Assembly: GCA_965237505.1 (NCBI GenBank) | Contig: CBDEFR010000008.1 | Coordinates: 62,001 to 126,000, forward strand | Source: NVTR01 sp965237505 | Lineage (GTDB): Bacteria; Pseudomonadota; Alphaproteobacteria; Rhodobacterales; Rhodobacteraceae | DNA length: 64,000 bases | Direction of reading: 5' to 3' | Part shown: positions 46,687-55,138 of the stretch, piece by piece | Numbering within the stretch: the first letter of the stretch is position 1 | How the letters are laid out: each line of letters opens with the position of its first letter | Program-made: the position numbers and the translations under genes | The notes under the pieces: model-generated | Seen by the model: only the letters and a program-made list of their open reading frames with translations | The model's database searches: none | What the model was told of the DNA's origin: nothing

Positions 46687-47618
46687 GTGTCTGATTCAAA
46701 ACTCTACGGATGATTACAATGCCTTGCAATTTTACGCGTGAGGGTTCTGATATGTGCAACGAGTATCCATGCCTGTGAACTTGCGATGGATTTTTCCCAA
46801 TCTTTGGCCAATCGCCGGCAGCGGTTGAGCCATGCGAAGGTGCGCTCGACGACCCATCTTCTGGGAATGACTTCGAAGCCTTCCGCAGTGTCGAAGCGCT
46901 TGACGATCTGGATTGTCCAGTCACCGATGCCTTCAAGAGCGTCGCGCAGCTTTGGTCCGGCATAACCGCCATCCGCAAAGATATGGCGCAAGTTTGGATG
47001 GGAATACCGGATGGATTTCAACACTTCCGGTGCGCCATCACGGTCTTGAATACCGGCGCTATGCACGACCAACCCAACCATAAACCCGAGCGTGTCGGTG
47101 ACAATGTGGCGCTTGCGGCCCTTGGTTTTCTTGCCCGCGTCATAGCCCGAAATGCCACCGCTTTCCGTTGTTTTTATGGTCTGGCTATCAATGACACCAG
47201 CGGTGGGGCCGGGCTTCTTGCCATGAAACTCGCGCGCCGTCGCCACCAGAAAATGGCTGATCACTTCAAAGATGCCATCGTTGCGCCAGCCATAGAAATA
47301 GTAGCGCACGGTGGACACTGGCGGGAAATCATTGGGCAGCATACGCCACGCACACCCGGCGCTGGCGATGTACAAAATGGCATCCAGAACATCGCGCATC
47401 GCCGTGCTGCGCGGACGACCAGTTGTTTTAGGCGGCGGCAGGAATGGCGCGATCAAACCCCATTCCTGATCAGTTAAATCGCTTGCATAGCGTCCCGAAT
47501 GCCGTTCATATCGGGCGCGAGTGGTTTCCGTCCAGGCCATTGTGATCTCCCTCGAATCTTATCAATCCGATTGAATCACAACTCGCTGAAATCACTCAAT
47601 TAGTTTTGAATCAGACAC
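46687..47618 (-). mobile_element. IS5-family element, copy 2
   Basis: This 932-bp copy has ends GTGTCTGATTCAAAACT (46687) and its complement ending GACAC at 47618, with TTA on both sides (46684-46686 and 47619-47621). It lies in istA right next to IS630 copy 3. Its transposase is intact. Confidence 0.9.
46704..47540 (-). CDS. IS5-family transposase, copy 2
   Basis: This 278-residue protein starts MAWTETTRARYERHSGRYAS and contains DUF4096-type DLTDQEWGLIAPFLPPPKTT, AGVIDSQTIKTTESGGISGY (D), HIFADGGYAGPKLRDAL (D) and PRRWVVERTFAWLNRCRR (E). It ends IARHCNHP. It is the complete version of the broken gene at 40451-42952, so it can supply the transposase for both copies. Confidence 0.93.
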   Translation of the reverse strand: MAWTETTRARYERHSGRYASDLTDQEWGLIAPFLPPPKTTGRPRSTAMRDVLDAILYIASAGCAWRMLPNDFPPVSTVRYYFYGWRNDGIFEVISHFLVATAREFHGKKPGPTAGVIDSQTIKTTESGGISGYDAGKKTKGRKRHIVTDTLGFMVGLVVHSAGIQDRDGAPEVLKSIRYSHPNLRHIFADGGYAGPKLRDALEGIGDWTIQIVKRFDTAEGFEVIPRRWVVERTFAWLNRCRRLAKDWEKSIASSQAWILVAHIRTLTRKIARHCNHP

Positions 47619-47835
47619 TTAGGTGCCATCCTGACCGATGGTCTGGAGGCCGTCGAAGCCGCCTGTTCTGAGGCACTGTCGCACAATGTTCATTCCGCAG
47701 GAGTTGTCCTGAACATTCTGGCTCGGCACCGGGAACCGCCGCCGCCCCTGACAATCACAACCCCGGATGCGCTGCGGCTGAACTGCGAGCCTGCCGCCGA
47801 TTGCGACCGATATGACAGCTTGAGGAGAAAAACAG

Positions 47836-48564
47836 ATGGAACGCTCAGACCTGCTCGACGCGATGAGAAAGCTGAAGCTCTACGGAATGAAGGCCTCCTA
47901 CGATGAGATCATAACGACAGCCGTCAAGCGCCGGCATGAACCGCAACAGATCATTGGGGATCTGCTGAATGCCGAGATCAGCGAGAAGCAGGCGCGCTCC
48001 ATCAAATATCAGATGACAATTGCCAAACTGCCGCTGGCCAAGGAACTGGAAGAGTTCGACTTCGAGGCGACCGAGATCAACGAGACTCTGATCCGTGATC
48101 TGGCTGCGGGAGACTTCCTGGATCACCAGCGCAACCTGGTGCTGATCGGCGGAACCGGAACCGGCAAAACCCACCTCGCCGTCAGTATTGCCCGGGCCTG
48201 CATCCGAAACGGCCGTCGCGGGCGGTTCTTCAATGGCGTCGATCTGGTGAACAAGCTCGACGCCGAAGCCCGTGCAGATCGGCAGGGACGAACGGCAGAT
48301 CTGATCTCTCGCCTCGATTTCCTGATCCTGAACGAGTTGGGCTATCTGCCCTTCGCCCAGACCGGTGGACAGCTTCTGTTCCATCTGATCAGCAAACTCT
48401 ATGAGCGCACCTCAATCATCGTCACAACCAACCTCGCCTTTGGCGAATGGCCGAGTGTCTTCGGTGATGCGAAAATGACCACCGCACTGCTCGACCGCCT
48501 CACGCATCACTGTGACATCGTCGAAACTGGAAACGAAAGCTGGCGTTTCAAAAACCGAGCCTGA
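47836..48564 (+). CDS. istB: IS21 IstB ATPase helper, copy 1
   Basis: This 242-residue protein of the DnaC/IstB AAA+ type starts MERSDLLDAMRKLKLYGMKA. It has Walker A VLIGGTGTGKTHLAVSIARA and sensor region TTNLAFGEWPSVFGD. The Walker B region reads DFLILNELGYLPFAQ, where family members have Asp at the Asn position (DELGYLPF), so ATP hydrolysis may be weak or absent. It overlaps the istA reading by about 70 bp. Confidence 0.9.
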   Translation: MERSDLLDAMRKLKLYGMKASYDEIITTAVKRRHEPQQIIGDLLNAEISEKQARSIKYQMTIAKLPLAKELEEFDFEATEINETLIRDLAAGDFLDHQRNLVLIGGTGTGKTHLAVSIARACIRNGRRGRFFNGVDLVNKLDAEARADRQGRTADLISRLDFLILNELGYLPFAQTGGQLLFHLISKLYERTSIIVTTNLAFGEWPSVFGDAKMTTALLDRLTHHCDIVETGNESWRFKNRA

Positions 48565-48683
48565 TCCTTAACCGAAACCACGCTGGCCCGCCGCCGCTGC
48601 GTTATATGGAGACTACGCAGCAACGGGCCAGCTCAGCACAAAAGGGGGGTCATTTTTGGGCGCCGATAGGGGGTCAACATTCA

Positions 48684-49237
48684 ATGCCGATTGACAGGTA
48701 TTTTGTCTCCGGGATTCACAGGCGCACCAGGCGGCGCTAAAAGCGCTGCTGGAGGGCACCGTCGAGGTTGACGAGAGCTTCTTTGGCCGGGGTCGGCCGC
48801 GCGGCTACTGGGGGCCTCTGAAACGCGGTCGCGAGACCAACAAGCAGCCCGTCTTTGGAATCCTAGATCGCGGCGGGCGGGTTTACACCGAGATCGTCCC
48901 GGACGCGAAAAAGGCGACATTACAGGCGGTTATCCGAGGCAAGGTGGCGCTGGACGCGACCGTCGTCTCGGACGGTTGGTGGGCCTACGACGGGCTGGTC
49001 GATGTCGGCTTTGACCGCCACCTGCGCATCAACAAAGCCTACGGCCACCCGATCCGCTTCTCGGACAACGGAGTCCACATCAACGGCATCGAGAGCTTCT
49101 GGTCCTACACCAAACGACGACTGGCGAAGTTCAACGGGGTGACCAAAAACTTCGATCTGCACCTCAAAGAATGCGAGTGGCGATGGGGCAAAGATGTCGA
49201 TACCATGGTCCACGAACTACAAAGATTGATGGTCTAG
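48684..49237 (+). pseudogene. IS1595-family transposase, 5'-truncated
   Basis: An open frame starts at the IS21 border and reads AALKALLEGTVEVDESFFGR, RPRGYWGPLKRGRETNKQPV, VVSDGWWAYDGLVDVGFDRH, INGIESFWSYTKRRLAKFNG and ends ELQRLMV at 49237. These are the ISXO2/IS1595 DDE-type core and its C-terminal part. The N-terminal zinc-ribbon part is missing. The loss is at the IS21 insertion point. Confidence 0.86.
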
Positions 49238-49241
49238 AGCC

Positions 49242-49291
49242 TTATAAATTACAAATATTGACTTCGCAGGTGGTGTGAATTATAAATTACA
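49242..49291. promoter_or_regulatory. Direct repeats ahead of the toxin-antitoxin pair
   Basis: The 12-mer TTATAAATTACA occurs at 49242-49253 and 49280-49291, 38 bp apart, just before the toxin start. Spaced repeats upstream of such pairs are often bound by the antitoxin, which would give autoregulation; that role is inferred. Confidence 0.45.
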
Positions 49292-49292
49292 C

Positions 49293-49580
49293 ATGATTGA
49301 GGTTCGCAAGACATCCGAGTTTGAAAACTGGCTCACAAACCTACGAGATCAAAGGGCCATCGCACGTGTTGCTACCCGCATTGCCCGTGTCGAAGCTGGC
49401 TTGATGGGGGACGTGAAATATTTCGACGGGATCGGGGAGCTTCGCATAGATTATGGGCCGGGGTATCGCATCTACTTCGCGAAACGCGGTCAAACTATCA
49501 TCCTTCTGCTTTGTGGCGGCGATAAGCGCAGCCAGAAGCGGGACATTAAACGCGCTGTAAGCATGGCGCAGGAGGTCTGA
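49293..49580 (+). CDS. RelE/HigB-like toxin
   Basis: This 95-residue protein starts MIEVRKTSEFENWLTNLRDQ and continues ARVATRIARVEAGLMGD, then GELRIDYGPGYRIYFAKRGQ and TIILLLCGGDKRSQKRDIKR. This is the addiction-module killer subgroup of RelE/HigB, likely a ribosome-dependent mRNase. The ATG at 49293 was preferred over GTG at 49275 because it gives the family-typical start. The toxin gene comes first, 2 bp before the antitoxin gene. Confidence 0.88.
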   Translation: MIEVRKTSEFENWLTNLRDQRAIARVATRIARVEAGLMGDVKYFDGIGELRIDYGPGYRIYFAKRGQTIILLLCGGDKRSQKRDIKRAVSMAQEV

Positions 49581-49582
49581 AT

Positions 49583-49882
49583 ATGGTTATTGAAACCACA
49601 CCATTTGACGCCGCCGAATATCTTGGCGACCCAGAAAGCCAAGCAGAGCTTATTAGCGATGCCTTTGAAAGTGGCGATCCTCACTACATTGCGCATGCAC
49701 TCGGTATCATTGCCCGTGCGCGCGGCATGACGCAGCTTGCCAAAGATTCAGGCGTTACCAGAGAGGCGCTTTACAAGGCATTGAGTAAAGACGGCGATCC
49801 ACGCCTAAGTACCCTCACAAGTGTTCTTTCGGCGCTTGGGGTGAAGATGCGGGCGGATTTGACAGTACCGCCAGAAAACTAA
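49583..49882 (+). CDS. HigA-like antitoxin
   Basis: This 99-residue protein starts MVIETTPFDAAEYLGDPESQ. It has an XRE-type HTH (GMTQLAKDSGVTREALYKAL, then DGDPRLSTLTSVLSALGVKM). It belongs to the putative addiction-module antidote family that pairs with the toxin type before it. Intact, so this pair may help keep the damaged region. Confidence 0.88.
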   Translation: MVIETTPFDAAEYLGDPESQAELISDAFESGDPHYIAHALGIIARARGMTQLAKDSGVTREALYKALSKDGDPRLSTLTSVLSALGVKMRADLTVPPEN

Positions 49883-49953
49883 GATGAAGAAAGTTGACCG
49901 AGCATGTGTCGATCTGCGCCCGCCCCCTGCCCAGCCTTGCGCTTCACGCCAGA

Positions 49954-50166
49954 TCAGAGACAGCTAAATGCCATTGGATCGCCGAGGTTCACATCAAACA
50001 TGCGTTCACCGGCTGTAACTTGAACGGCGCTATGCGCTTGAAAGCCAGTCAACAGAGGTTCCCAGGCTCCGCCTTGGGTTGCCGCCTTCGCTATCCGGCC
50101 CCGAACGATTGCCGCTTGCACAACAATTCCGTCAGGAAATCGAAATGTGGCGTCAGTTGTCGCGTC
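49954..50166 (-). pseudogene. C-terminal fragment of an unrecognised protein
   Basis: Directly outside the left end of IS66 element 3, the minus strand is open: DATTDATFRFPDGIVVQAAI, VRGRIAKAATQGGAWEPLLT, then VTAGERMFDVNLGDPMAFSC and L before the stop at 49954. The composition is that of a real protein end. The insertion cut off its 5' part, which is not present at the other end. I do not recognise the family. Confidence 0.5.
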
Positions 50167-50251
50167 GTAAGCGTCCGGCCTGACCGCTCTGCCGCGCATA
50201 GAGAGAGTGCGATAGTGTCCGCTAATTATAGTGGACACTACGGGTTTTTAG

Positions 50252-50626
50252 ATGGCGCGTCGTACAAAGCGGCTTTGGACAGACGACGAGAAGCGGTTGA
50301 TCTGTTTTCAGGCGACGGCATCGGACATATCGGTTGCCCAGGTGGCGCGTCGATATGCGATGAATGCGACCCTGATTTTCAAATGGCTGCGTGATCCACG
50401 GTTTGCGCCGGAGCCGGAGGTGGCAACGGAAGGGATGGACGCACCCTGTTTCCTGCCAGTCGAGATTGTCGGCCAAGCCCATGACGAAAGCGCACCTCTG
50501 GCGGGTGATGCAGATTCAATCTCTGGCATGATCGAGATTGACATTGCGGGCGGGCACCGGCTCCGGGTCAACGGTGCCTACGATCCCGAGGCGCTCGCCC
50601 TTTTGAACCGTGGTCTGTCGGCGTGA
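50252..50626 (+). CDS. tnpA: IS66 TnpA (HTH), element 3
   Basis: This 124-residue protein starts MARRTKRLWTDDEKRLICFQ, with the HTH SVAQVARRYAMNATLIFKWL and the C-terminal GMIEIDIAGGHRLRVNGAYD. The frame is open. The stop overlaps the GTG start of the damaged tnpB by four bases. Confidence 0.9.
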   Translation: MARRTKRLWTDDEKRLICFQATASDISVAQVARRYAMNATLIFKWLRDPRFAPEPEVATEGMDAPCFLPVEIVGQAHDESAPLAGDADSISGMIEIDIAGGHRLRVNGAYDPEALALLNRGLSA

Positions 50627-50773
50627 TCCCGGTGCCTGTGAACACAAAGGTATGGCTGGCCATCGGCCAAAGACGGCAAGGTGGCGCTGACACCGGCACA
50701 ACTGGCGATGCTTCTTGAGGGTATCGACTGGCGCATTCCGCAGCGAACCTGGCGGCCCCTGAAGGCGGGATAA
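50623..50773 (+). pseudogene. tnpB: IS66 tnpB with internal deletion
   Basis: The start reads IPVPVNTKVWLA and the end AKDGKVALTPAQLAMLLEGI, DWRIPQRTWRPLKAG. About 200 bp that encode the central FRGRRGDLIKIIWW and FSKRLEKGRF parts are missing, and the frame is not kept across the join near 50660. A short GGCC repeat at the join may have favoured the deletion. Confidence 0.88.
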
Positions 50774-50848
50774 TCTGGCCGGATCAGTGCTTTGGGGATT
50801 CCCTCAAGCTCCTTAATTTGCTAACTATCAACCATGATTGATGTGGCT

Positions 50849-51931
50849 AGACCCCATGTCCGAACAGGACACGGGTGACCCGTCTCACGATATGCATGTG
50901 TCGAGGGTTGCGCCGGATGGTCCGGCGCCTTGCCTCATGCATAGGAGACGGGTCATGGAGAAGACTATCACGTTTATCGGTCTGGACGTTCACAAGAAGA
51001 GCCTTTCGGTGGCGGTTGCGGACGGCGGTGTGGGTGGCGAAGTGCGGTTCGTAGGGACGATATCGAACACGCCGGCGCCTTGACGAAGCTGGCCGACAGG
51101 CTGGCGCGCAAGGGCGGGGTGCTCAGCTTTTGCTACGAGGCCGGTCCCTGCGGCTATGGGGTTTACCGCCACCTGCGGGGGTTGGGCCATGACTGCGTGG
51201 AGGTGGCGCCATCGCTGATCCCCCGGCGTCCGGGCGATCGGGTGAAGACCGACCGGCGCGACGCGGTGAACCTCGCCCGGCTTCGCCTGGGCCATCGCCT
51301 GGGCCATCGATGGGGCCGTGACGCCGCGAAAGGCCGACTGAGCGAACCGCGACACGATCGTGAAAGCAACCTGAAAGGAGAGCCGCAAACCAATCCAACA
51401 TGCCGCAGGCGCCCATGCCCGGAGGCGGGACCACGGTCAGGGGAACCCTCGATTGCTCTATGAGCGGGAGATCGCTCCCATGCTCGACGCCAGACCGAGG
51501 CACCCCGCGACGAACCCAGGGACATGCGGTACTCAACCCGCGCATCAGAGATGGACCAACCGCCGTTACGATGGCCCCGCCTCCCGCCATGCGCGCCGAC
51601 TCTATATCGACCTCGACACCGGCACAACCGGTGGACGGAAATCTTGTCCGAAACCTTGTAATCGGACATGAGAGAGAGATGGACCAACCGCCGTTACGAT
51701 GGCCCCGCCTCCCGCCATGCGCGCCGACTCTATATCGACCTCGACACCGGCACAACCGGTGGACGGAAATCTTGTCCGAAACCTTGTAATCGGACATGAG
51801 AGAGAGATGGACCAACCGCCGTTACGATGGCCCCGCCTCCCGCCATGCGCGACGACTCTATATCGACCTCGACACCGGCACAACCGGTGGACGGAAATCT
51901 TGTCCGAAACCTTGTAATCGGACATGAGAGA
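50849..51931 (+). mobile_element. IS110-family remnant of another type, internally deleted
   Basis: A second IS110-type element, unlike copies A-C, sits near the tnpC start. It has a leader with a long hairpin, a transposase 5' part from 50955 (MEKTITFIGLDVHKKSLSVA, first Asp), one frameshift near 51075, then ADRLARKGGVLSFCYEAGPC and DRVKTDRRDAVNLARL (Asp pair). The coding sequence stops being recognisable near 51290, so most of the C-terminal domain is deleted. The end is made of a 128-bp repeat in three copies. Confidence 0.75.
50878..50954. repeat. Long hairpin in the leader of the IS110 remnant
   Basis: GACCCGTCTC at 50878-50887 pairs with GAGACGGGTC at 50945-50954. A second pair, ATGCAT and ATGCAT, lies just inside. 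The loop holds a smaller stem (GCGCCGGA with TCCGGCGC). The position in front of the transposase start is where IS110 bridge RNAs are encoded. Confidence 0.6.
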
Positions 51932-51932
51932 G
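51551..51932. repeat. 128-bp tandem repeat, three copies
   Basis: The unit starting ATGGACCAACCGCCGTTACG begins at 51551, 51679 and 51807 (period 128). The third copy differs by one base (GCGCGACGAC instead of GCGCGCCGAC) and ends two bases early at the tnpC border. Each unit contains the palindrome-like ACCGGCACAACCGGT and ends CGGACATGAGAGAG. The repeats lie at the 3' end of the IS110 remnant. No protein is supported, as all frames give the same low-quality peptides. Confidence 0.92.
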
Positions 51933-53195
51933 CCTTACCGGAATACCTGAGGAGTTGCGCAAGTTCACGCGGCTTTTACTGGCGGAGGTCAAGTCGCAGG
52001 CTTTGCTGATTACCAAGCTCAAACATCAACTGGCCGGGCACAATCATCACCGTTACGGCAGCCGGTCTGAGATGATTGAGCAGCTGCAACTGGCCCTGGA
52101 AACGAGCGAGATTGCGACAGCGGCGATGACGGCCAGGCTGCGGCTACCGAATGATGCTCCCAAAGATAAACCGAAGCGCAAACCGATCCCGGATCATATT
52201 CCGCGCATGGAAGTGGAACTGGCTACCGGTGATGATGCCTGTGCCGAATGCGGCGGCAAGTTGCGCCGCCTGGGTGAGGACGTGACCGAGGAACTGGAAT
52301 ATGTTCCGGGGCGCTTCATCGTGAATCGGATCACCCGGCCCCGTTTTGCCTGTTCTTGCTGTGATCACTTCACCCAGGCGCAATTGCCCTCGCGCCCGAT
52401 TGAGCGCGGGCGTCCTGTACCAGGACTGTTGGCCCATGTGCTGGTCAGCAAATACGCCGACCATCTGCCGCTCTATCGGCAAAGCCAGATCTATGAGCGC
52501 AACGGGCTTGAGCTAGACCGCTCTACTCTGGCGGATTGGGTGGGTAAATCCACCGCTCTTTTGGAACCGCTGGCAAACGCCATCGGGCGACACGTGCAAG
52601 CAGGCCAGGCATTGTTTGCCGATGATACGCCGGTGAAGATGTTAACCTCCGGTGCACCCCCGGGGCAGGCAAAACCCAGACCGCCCGTTTGTGGACTTAC
52701 GTACGCGATGAACGCCCCTGGGACAGCGGCGCACCACCAGCGGCATGGTATCAGTTCTCGCCGGACCGCAAGGGTCAGCATCCCAAGGATCATTTGAAGT
52801 CCTATCGGGGCTGGATGCACGCCGACGGCTATGCCGGTTTTGAACACATCTACCACGCCGGTGACATCAATGAAGTTGCCTGCATGGCCCACATTCGCCG
52901 CAAGTTTGTCGATATACATAAAGCCCAAGGGTCAGCCATCGCCGAGGAGGCCATAAGGCGGATTGCCGATCTCTATGCCATTGAGAAAGAAGCTCGGGGA
53001 TAGCCACCGGACCGGCGCAAGGCCATCCGGCGAGCCAAGGCCAGACCCATCTTCGATGATCTGACCAATTGGCTGGGTGCCCAACTGCCCGCTATCTCTG
53101 GCAAATCGCCACTTGCAGGGGCCATTCGCTATGCGCTGACCCGGTTGCCACGCCTGCAGCCATACCTCAATCACGGACATCTGGAAATTGATACG

Positions 53196-54661
53196 GATGT
53201 TGTTGAACAGCCCCTTTCTCAGATTTTTTGGGTCTTTGGTGGCTTTTCTCGCCACGCCTCGACCATCTTTGCATAGGAAGCCTCGGCATTGGCAACCAGT
53301 TCCATTTCTCGATGTCGAAGTTCCTTGATCCAGTAATCACGCCCAGGACCGGCTTTCCCGTAGGCTTTAGGGGCTCCGGCGCGTAATTCTAATTTGCGCA
53401 TCTTCATTGCGACAAATGCCGGACGTGCCCACTGGTAAGGGGCGTCCTTGGTGAGGAGATGCCAGATCAGGGTTGCAATTTTGCGCGCAGTGGCAACCGC
53501 CGCAACATTGGCGCCCTTTCGATCTTTGATACGCAAAAAGAACGCACGCAAAGGACCGGGGACTGAAGCGGCACCCCATGCGGCCTCAACCAGCATCGTT
53601 CGAGCGGTTGCATTTCCCTGTTTGGTGATCCTACCGTGGATGGCCTCGCGGGCGCCGGATTGGCGTACCCTCGGCGTTAAACCAAAGTAACTGGCAAGCT
53701 TCCCAGGGGTGGCGAACCGGCTGATATCTCCGATCGATGCTATCACGGCGGTAGCAATTACGGAGCTAATGCCAGCCACGGCCATCAGTTTACGCATCTG
53801 CGGATCGTCAAGAGAGATGTGGATCAGATCGCGCTCAAGCGTCTCCAACCGCCCAGCCAACCAATCCAACTCATCGAGATGCCGCTCAAGAAGATCGCGT
53901 TCGGTTTTTGGCAGAGGGGCCTTGGCCAACCAACGTCGCCCACCTTTCCCGAACAGATGGCCTGCGTATTTTGGGATTAGGTTGGCGTGCAGGACTGCCT
54001 GAACGCGACTTTTGGATCGTCGGATAGAGCGCACCACCGCTGCGCGCTCTGAAACAAGTCGCCTTAGTGCAAGCGTCTCGTCATCCGCCGCACACACCTC
54101 AGGCAGGAACCCTGCTGCGTGAAGTTGGGCTAGGATTTTTGCGTCTACCTTGTCGGTCTTCGCCCGGGCATGAGCGATTGCCTTCACCTGTAGTGGATTG
54201 GCGATCACCACCCGCGCCACGAACGGCGTCAGAAGCCGGACGATCGTTGCGGTGTTTCCCGTGGCCTCCAGAACCACCTCGTCATCTGCTCGCAGACTGC
54301 GCCCGAATTCCACGACCGCATCATGCTCCATATCGACCTTGAAACTGTCTGTTATTTGGCCATCATCACAGATCGCGACTTGCGCGAAACTTCGATGGAC
54401 GTCCATTCCTATTGATCTCATCATATGTACTCCTTCTCGTTGTTAAAGGAGTGCACGGGCTCGTAAGACAATTACGGATACGCGCTCGCGGCGCACACGG
54501 GCTGGTCGTAGGGGCGGCCAGATAACAACACGAGCTCGCAGCTCATTGTCTAGTCGGCCTGCCCGCTTCTTCGCACTCCGACGCCCCGATTCCGCGAAAC
54601 CTGTCTAACATGACATTTGAAAAACAGGGGCGGAAATCGAAGCGCCGAAGTCAGCATGCCC
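53196..54661 (-). mobile_element. IS110-family element, copy C, inside IS66 tnpC
   Basis: This 1466-bp copy lies antisense to tnpC. It starts GATGTTGTTGAACAG (53196) and ends GCATGCCC (54661), followed by GATAACAATGC of tnpC. The position in tnpC (between LEIDT and DNNAAERA) is the same as for copies A and B. Confidence 0.88.
53219..54424 (-). CDS. IS110-family transposase (copy C)
   Basis: This 401-residue protein differs from copy A at one residue (Cys for Trp in LPEVCAADDET). All catalytic motifs are present and the non-coding leader (54425-54661) is the same. It is intact. Confidence 0.93.
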   Translation of the reverse strand: MMRSIGMDVHRSFAQVAICDDGQITDSFKVDMEHDAVVEFGRSLRADDEVVLEATGNTATIVRLLTPFVARVVIANPLQVKAIAHARAKTDKVDAKILAQLHAAGFLPEVCAADDETLALRRLVSERAAVVRSIRRSKSRVQAVLHANLIPKYAGHLFGKGGRRWLAKAPLPKTERDLLERHLDELDWLAGRLETLERDLIHISLDDPQMRKLMAVAGISSVIATAVIASIGDISRFATPGKLASYFGLTPRVRQSGAREAIHGRITKQGNATARTMLVEAAWGAASVPGPLRAFFLRIKDRKGANVAAVATARKIATLIWHLLTKDAPYQWARPAFVAMKMRKLELRAGAPKAYGKAGPGRDYWIKELRHREMELVANAEASYAKMVEAWREKPPKTQKI

Positions 54662-54915
54662 GATAACAATGCTGCCGAGCGGGCTATCCGGGGGATTGCG
54701 CTCGGCCGCAAGAACTACCTCTTCGTCGGCTCGCAGGCTGGTGGCAAGGCCGCCGCCATCGCCTATACCCTGATCGAGACAGCAAAGCTGAACGGCATCA
54801 ACCCACACAGTTGGCTGGCCGACACCCTGGCCCGTATTCCGGATTACATGATCACCAGAGTCGACGACCTCTTGCCCTGGAACCACAAGAACCGCCGCAT
54901 CATGAAGGACGCCGC

Positions 54916-55138
54916 ATGAGCATCATCGAGATCAAAGTCACCCTGGAAGACATCAAGCCCGCCGTCACCCGAACCCTGCAAGTCCCTGCCGACATCCGGC
55001 TGGATTGGCTGCACCAGACCCTGCAGGCCGCCATGGGCTGGACCAACTCGCATCTCTACATGTTCGAAGCAGATCGCGCGACATGGGGTATCGCGGATCC
55101 CGATTTTGGCGGTGAAGACCTGCCTGCCAACAAAACCA
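54916..55138 (+). pseudogene. pRiA4b ORF-3 passenger, 3'-truncated
   Basis: The fragment starts MSIIEIKVTLEDIKPAVTRT and reaches DFGGEDLPANKT, about 40 percent of the family length. IS21 copy 2 begins at 55139. It overlaps the tnpC stop by four bases, as in element 1, and is about 90 percent identical to that gene over the shared part by eye. Confidence 0.88.

Larger units (their letters stand above)
44238..47906 (+). pseudogene. istA: IS21 istA, interrupted by IS630 copy 3 and IS5 copy 2
   Basis: The first part (44238-45521) reads MLVVETIAKIRRAHFIQGKS, an HTH region (KQICRELRVSRNTVRKVIRS), the core FDPGEAYQFDWSQEVVLIDG (D), FFGGACARGIYDNMKTAVDA (D), WEKGQVENQVGVLRR (E) and a C-terminal region to RQMVDIL. 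The last part (47622-47906) continues GAILTDGLEAVEAACSEALS to DRYDSLRRKTDG. Removing both ISs restores MVDIL-GAILTDG. The istA reading runs about 70 bp into istB. An uninterrupted copy begins at 62930. Confidence 0.9.
44136..48683 (+). mobile_element. IS21-family element, copy 1, with IS630 and IS5 inside
   Basis: The ends are TGCAAAGTTGACCCC (44136) and GGGGGTCAACATTCA (ending 48683), followed inwards by repeated GGCG(T/C)CCAAAA(G/A)TGACCCCC blocks typical of IS21. It holds istA and istB. IS630 copy 3 and IS5 copy 2 sit side by side in istA. No target duplication was found, and different DNA lies on the two sides (M20 peptidase on the left, IS1595 on the right), so a deletion or recombination is likely. 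Confidence 0.9.
50834..54919 (+). pseudogene. tnpC: IS66 tnpC, element 3, multiple lesions
   Basis: Fragments lie at 50834-50848, 51932-53195 and 54662-54919. Lesions seen: an IS110-type remnant after codon 5; one base lost near 51946; an extra base near 52660 (TSGAPPGQAKP instead of PGAGKTQTARLW); an in-frame TAG at 53000-53002 after EKEARG; and IS110 copy C after LEIDT. Domains kept are CAECGGKL, CSCC, PIERGRPVPGLLAHVL, FADDTPVKML, HADGYAGF and DNNAAERAIRGIALGRKN. The last part ends RRIMKDAA at 54919 and overlaps the passenger start. Confidence 0.88.
50167..55138 (+). mobile_element. IS66-family element 3, heavily damaged
   Basis: The left end GTAAGCGTCCGGCCTGACCG is at 50167. The right end is missing, because IS21 copy 2 begins at 55139 inside the passenger gene. 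It has tnpA, a deleted tnpB, a tnpC with several lesions including two IS110-type insertions, and the start of a pRiA4b ORF-3 gene. It is related to element 1 but clearly diverged from it. Confidence 0.85.

Noticed and set aside
51551..51932. CRISPR-like array
   Set aside because: The repeats are 128 bp and directly adjacent with no variable spacers; it is a tandem duplication.
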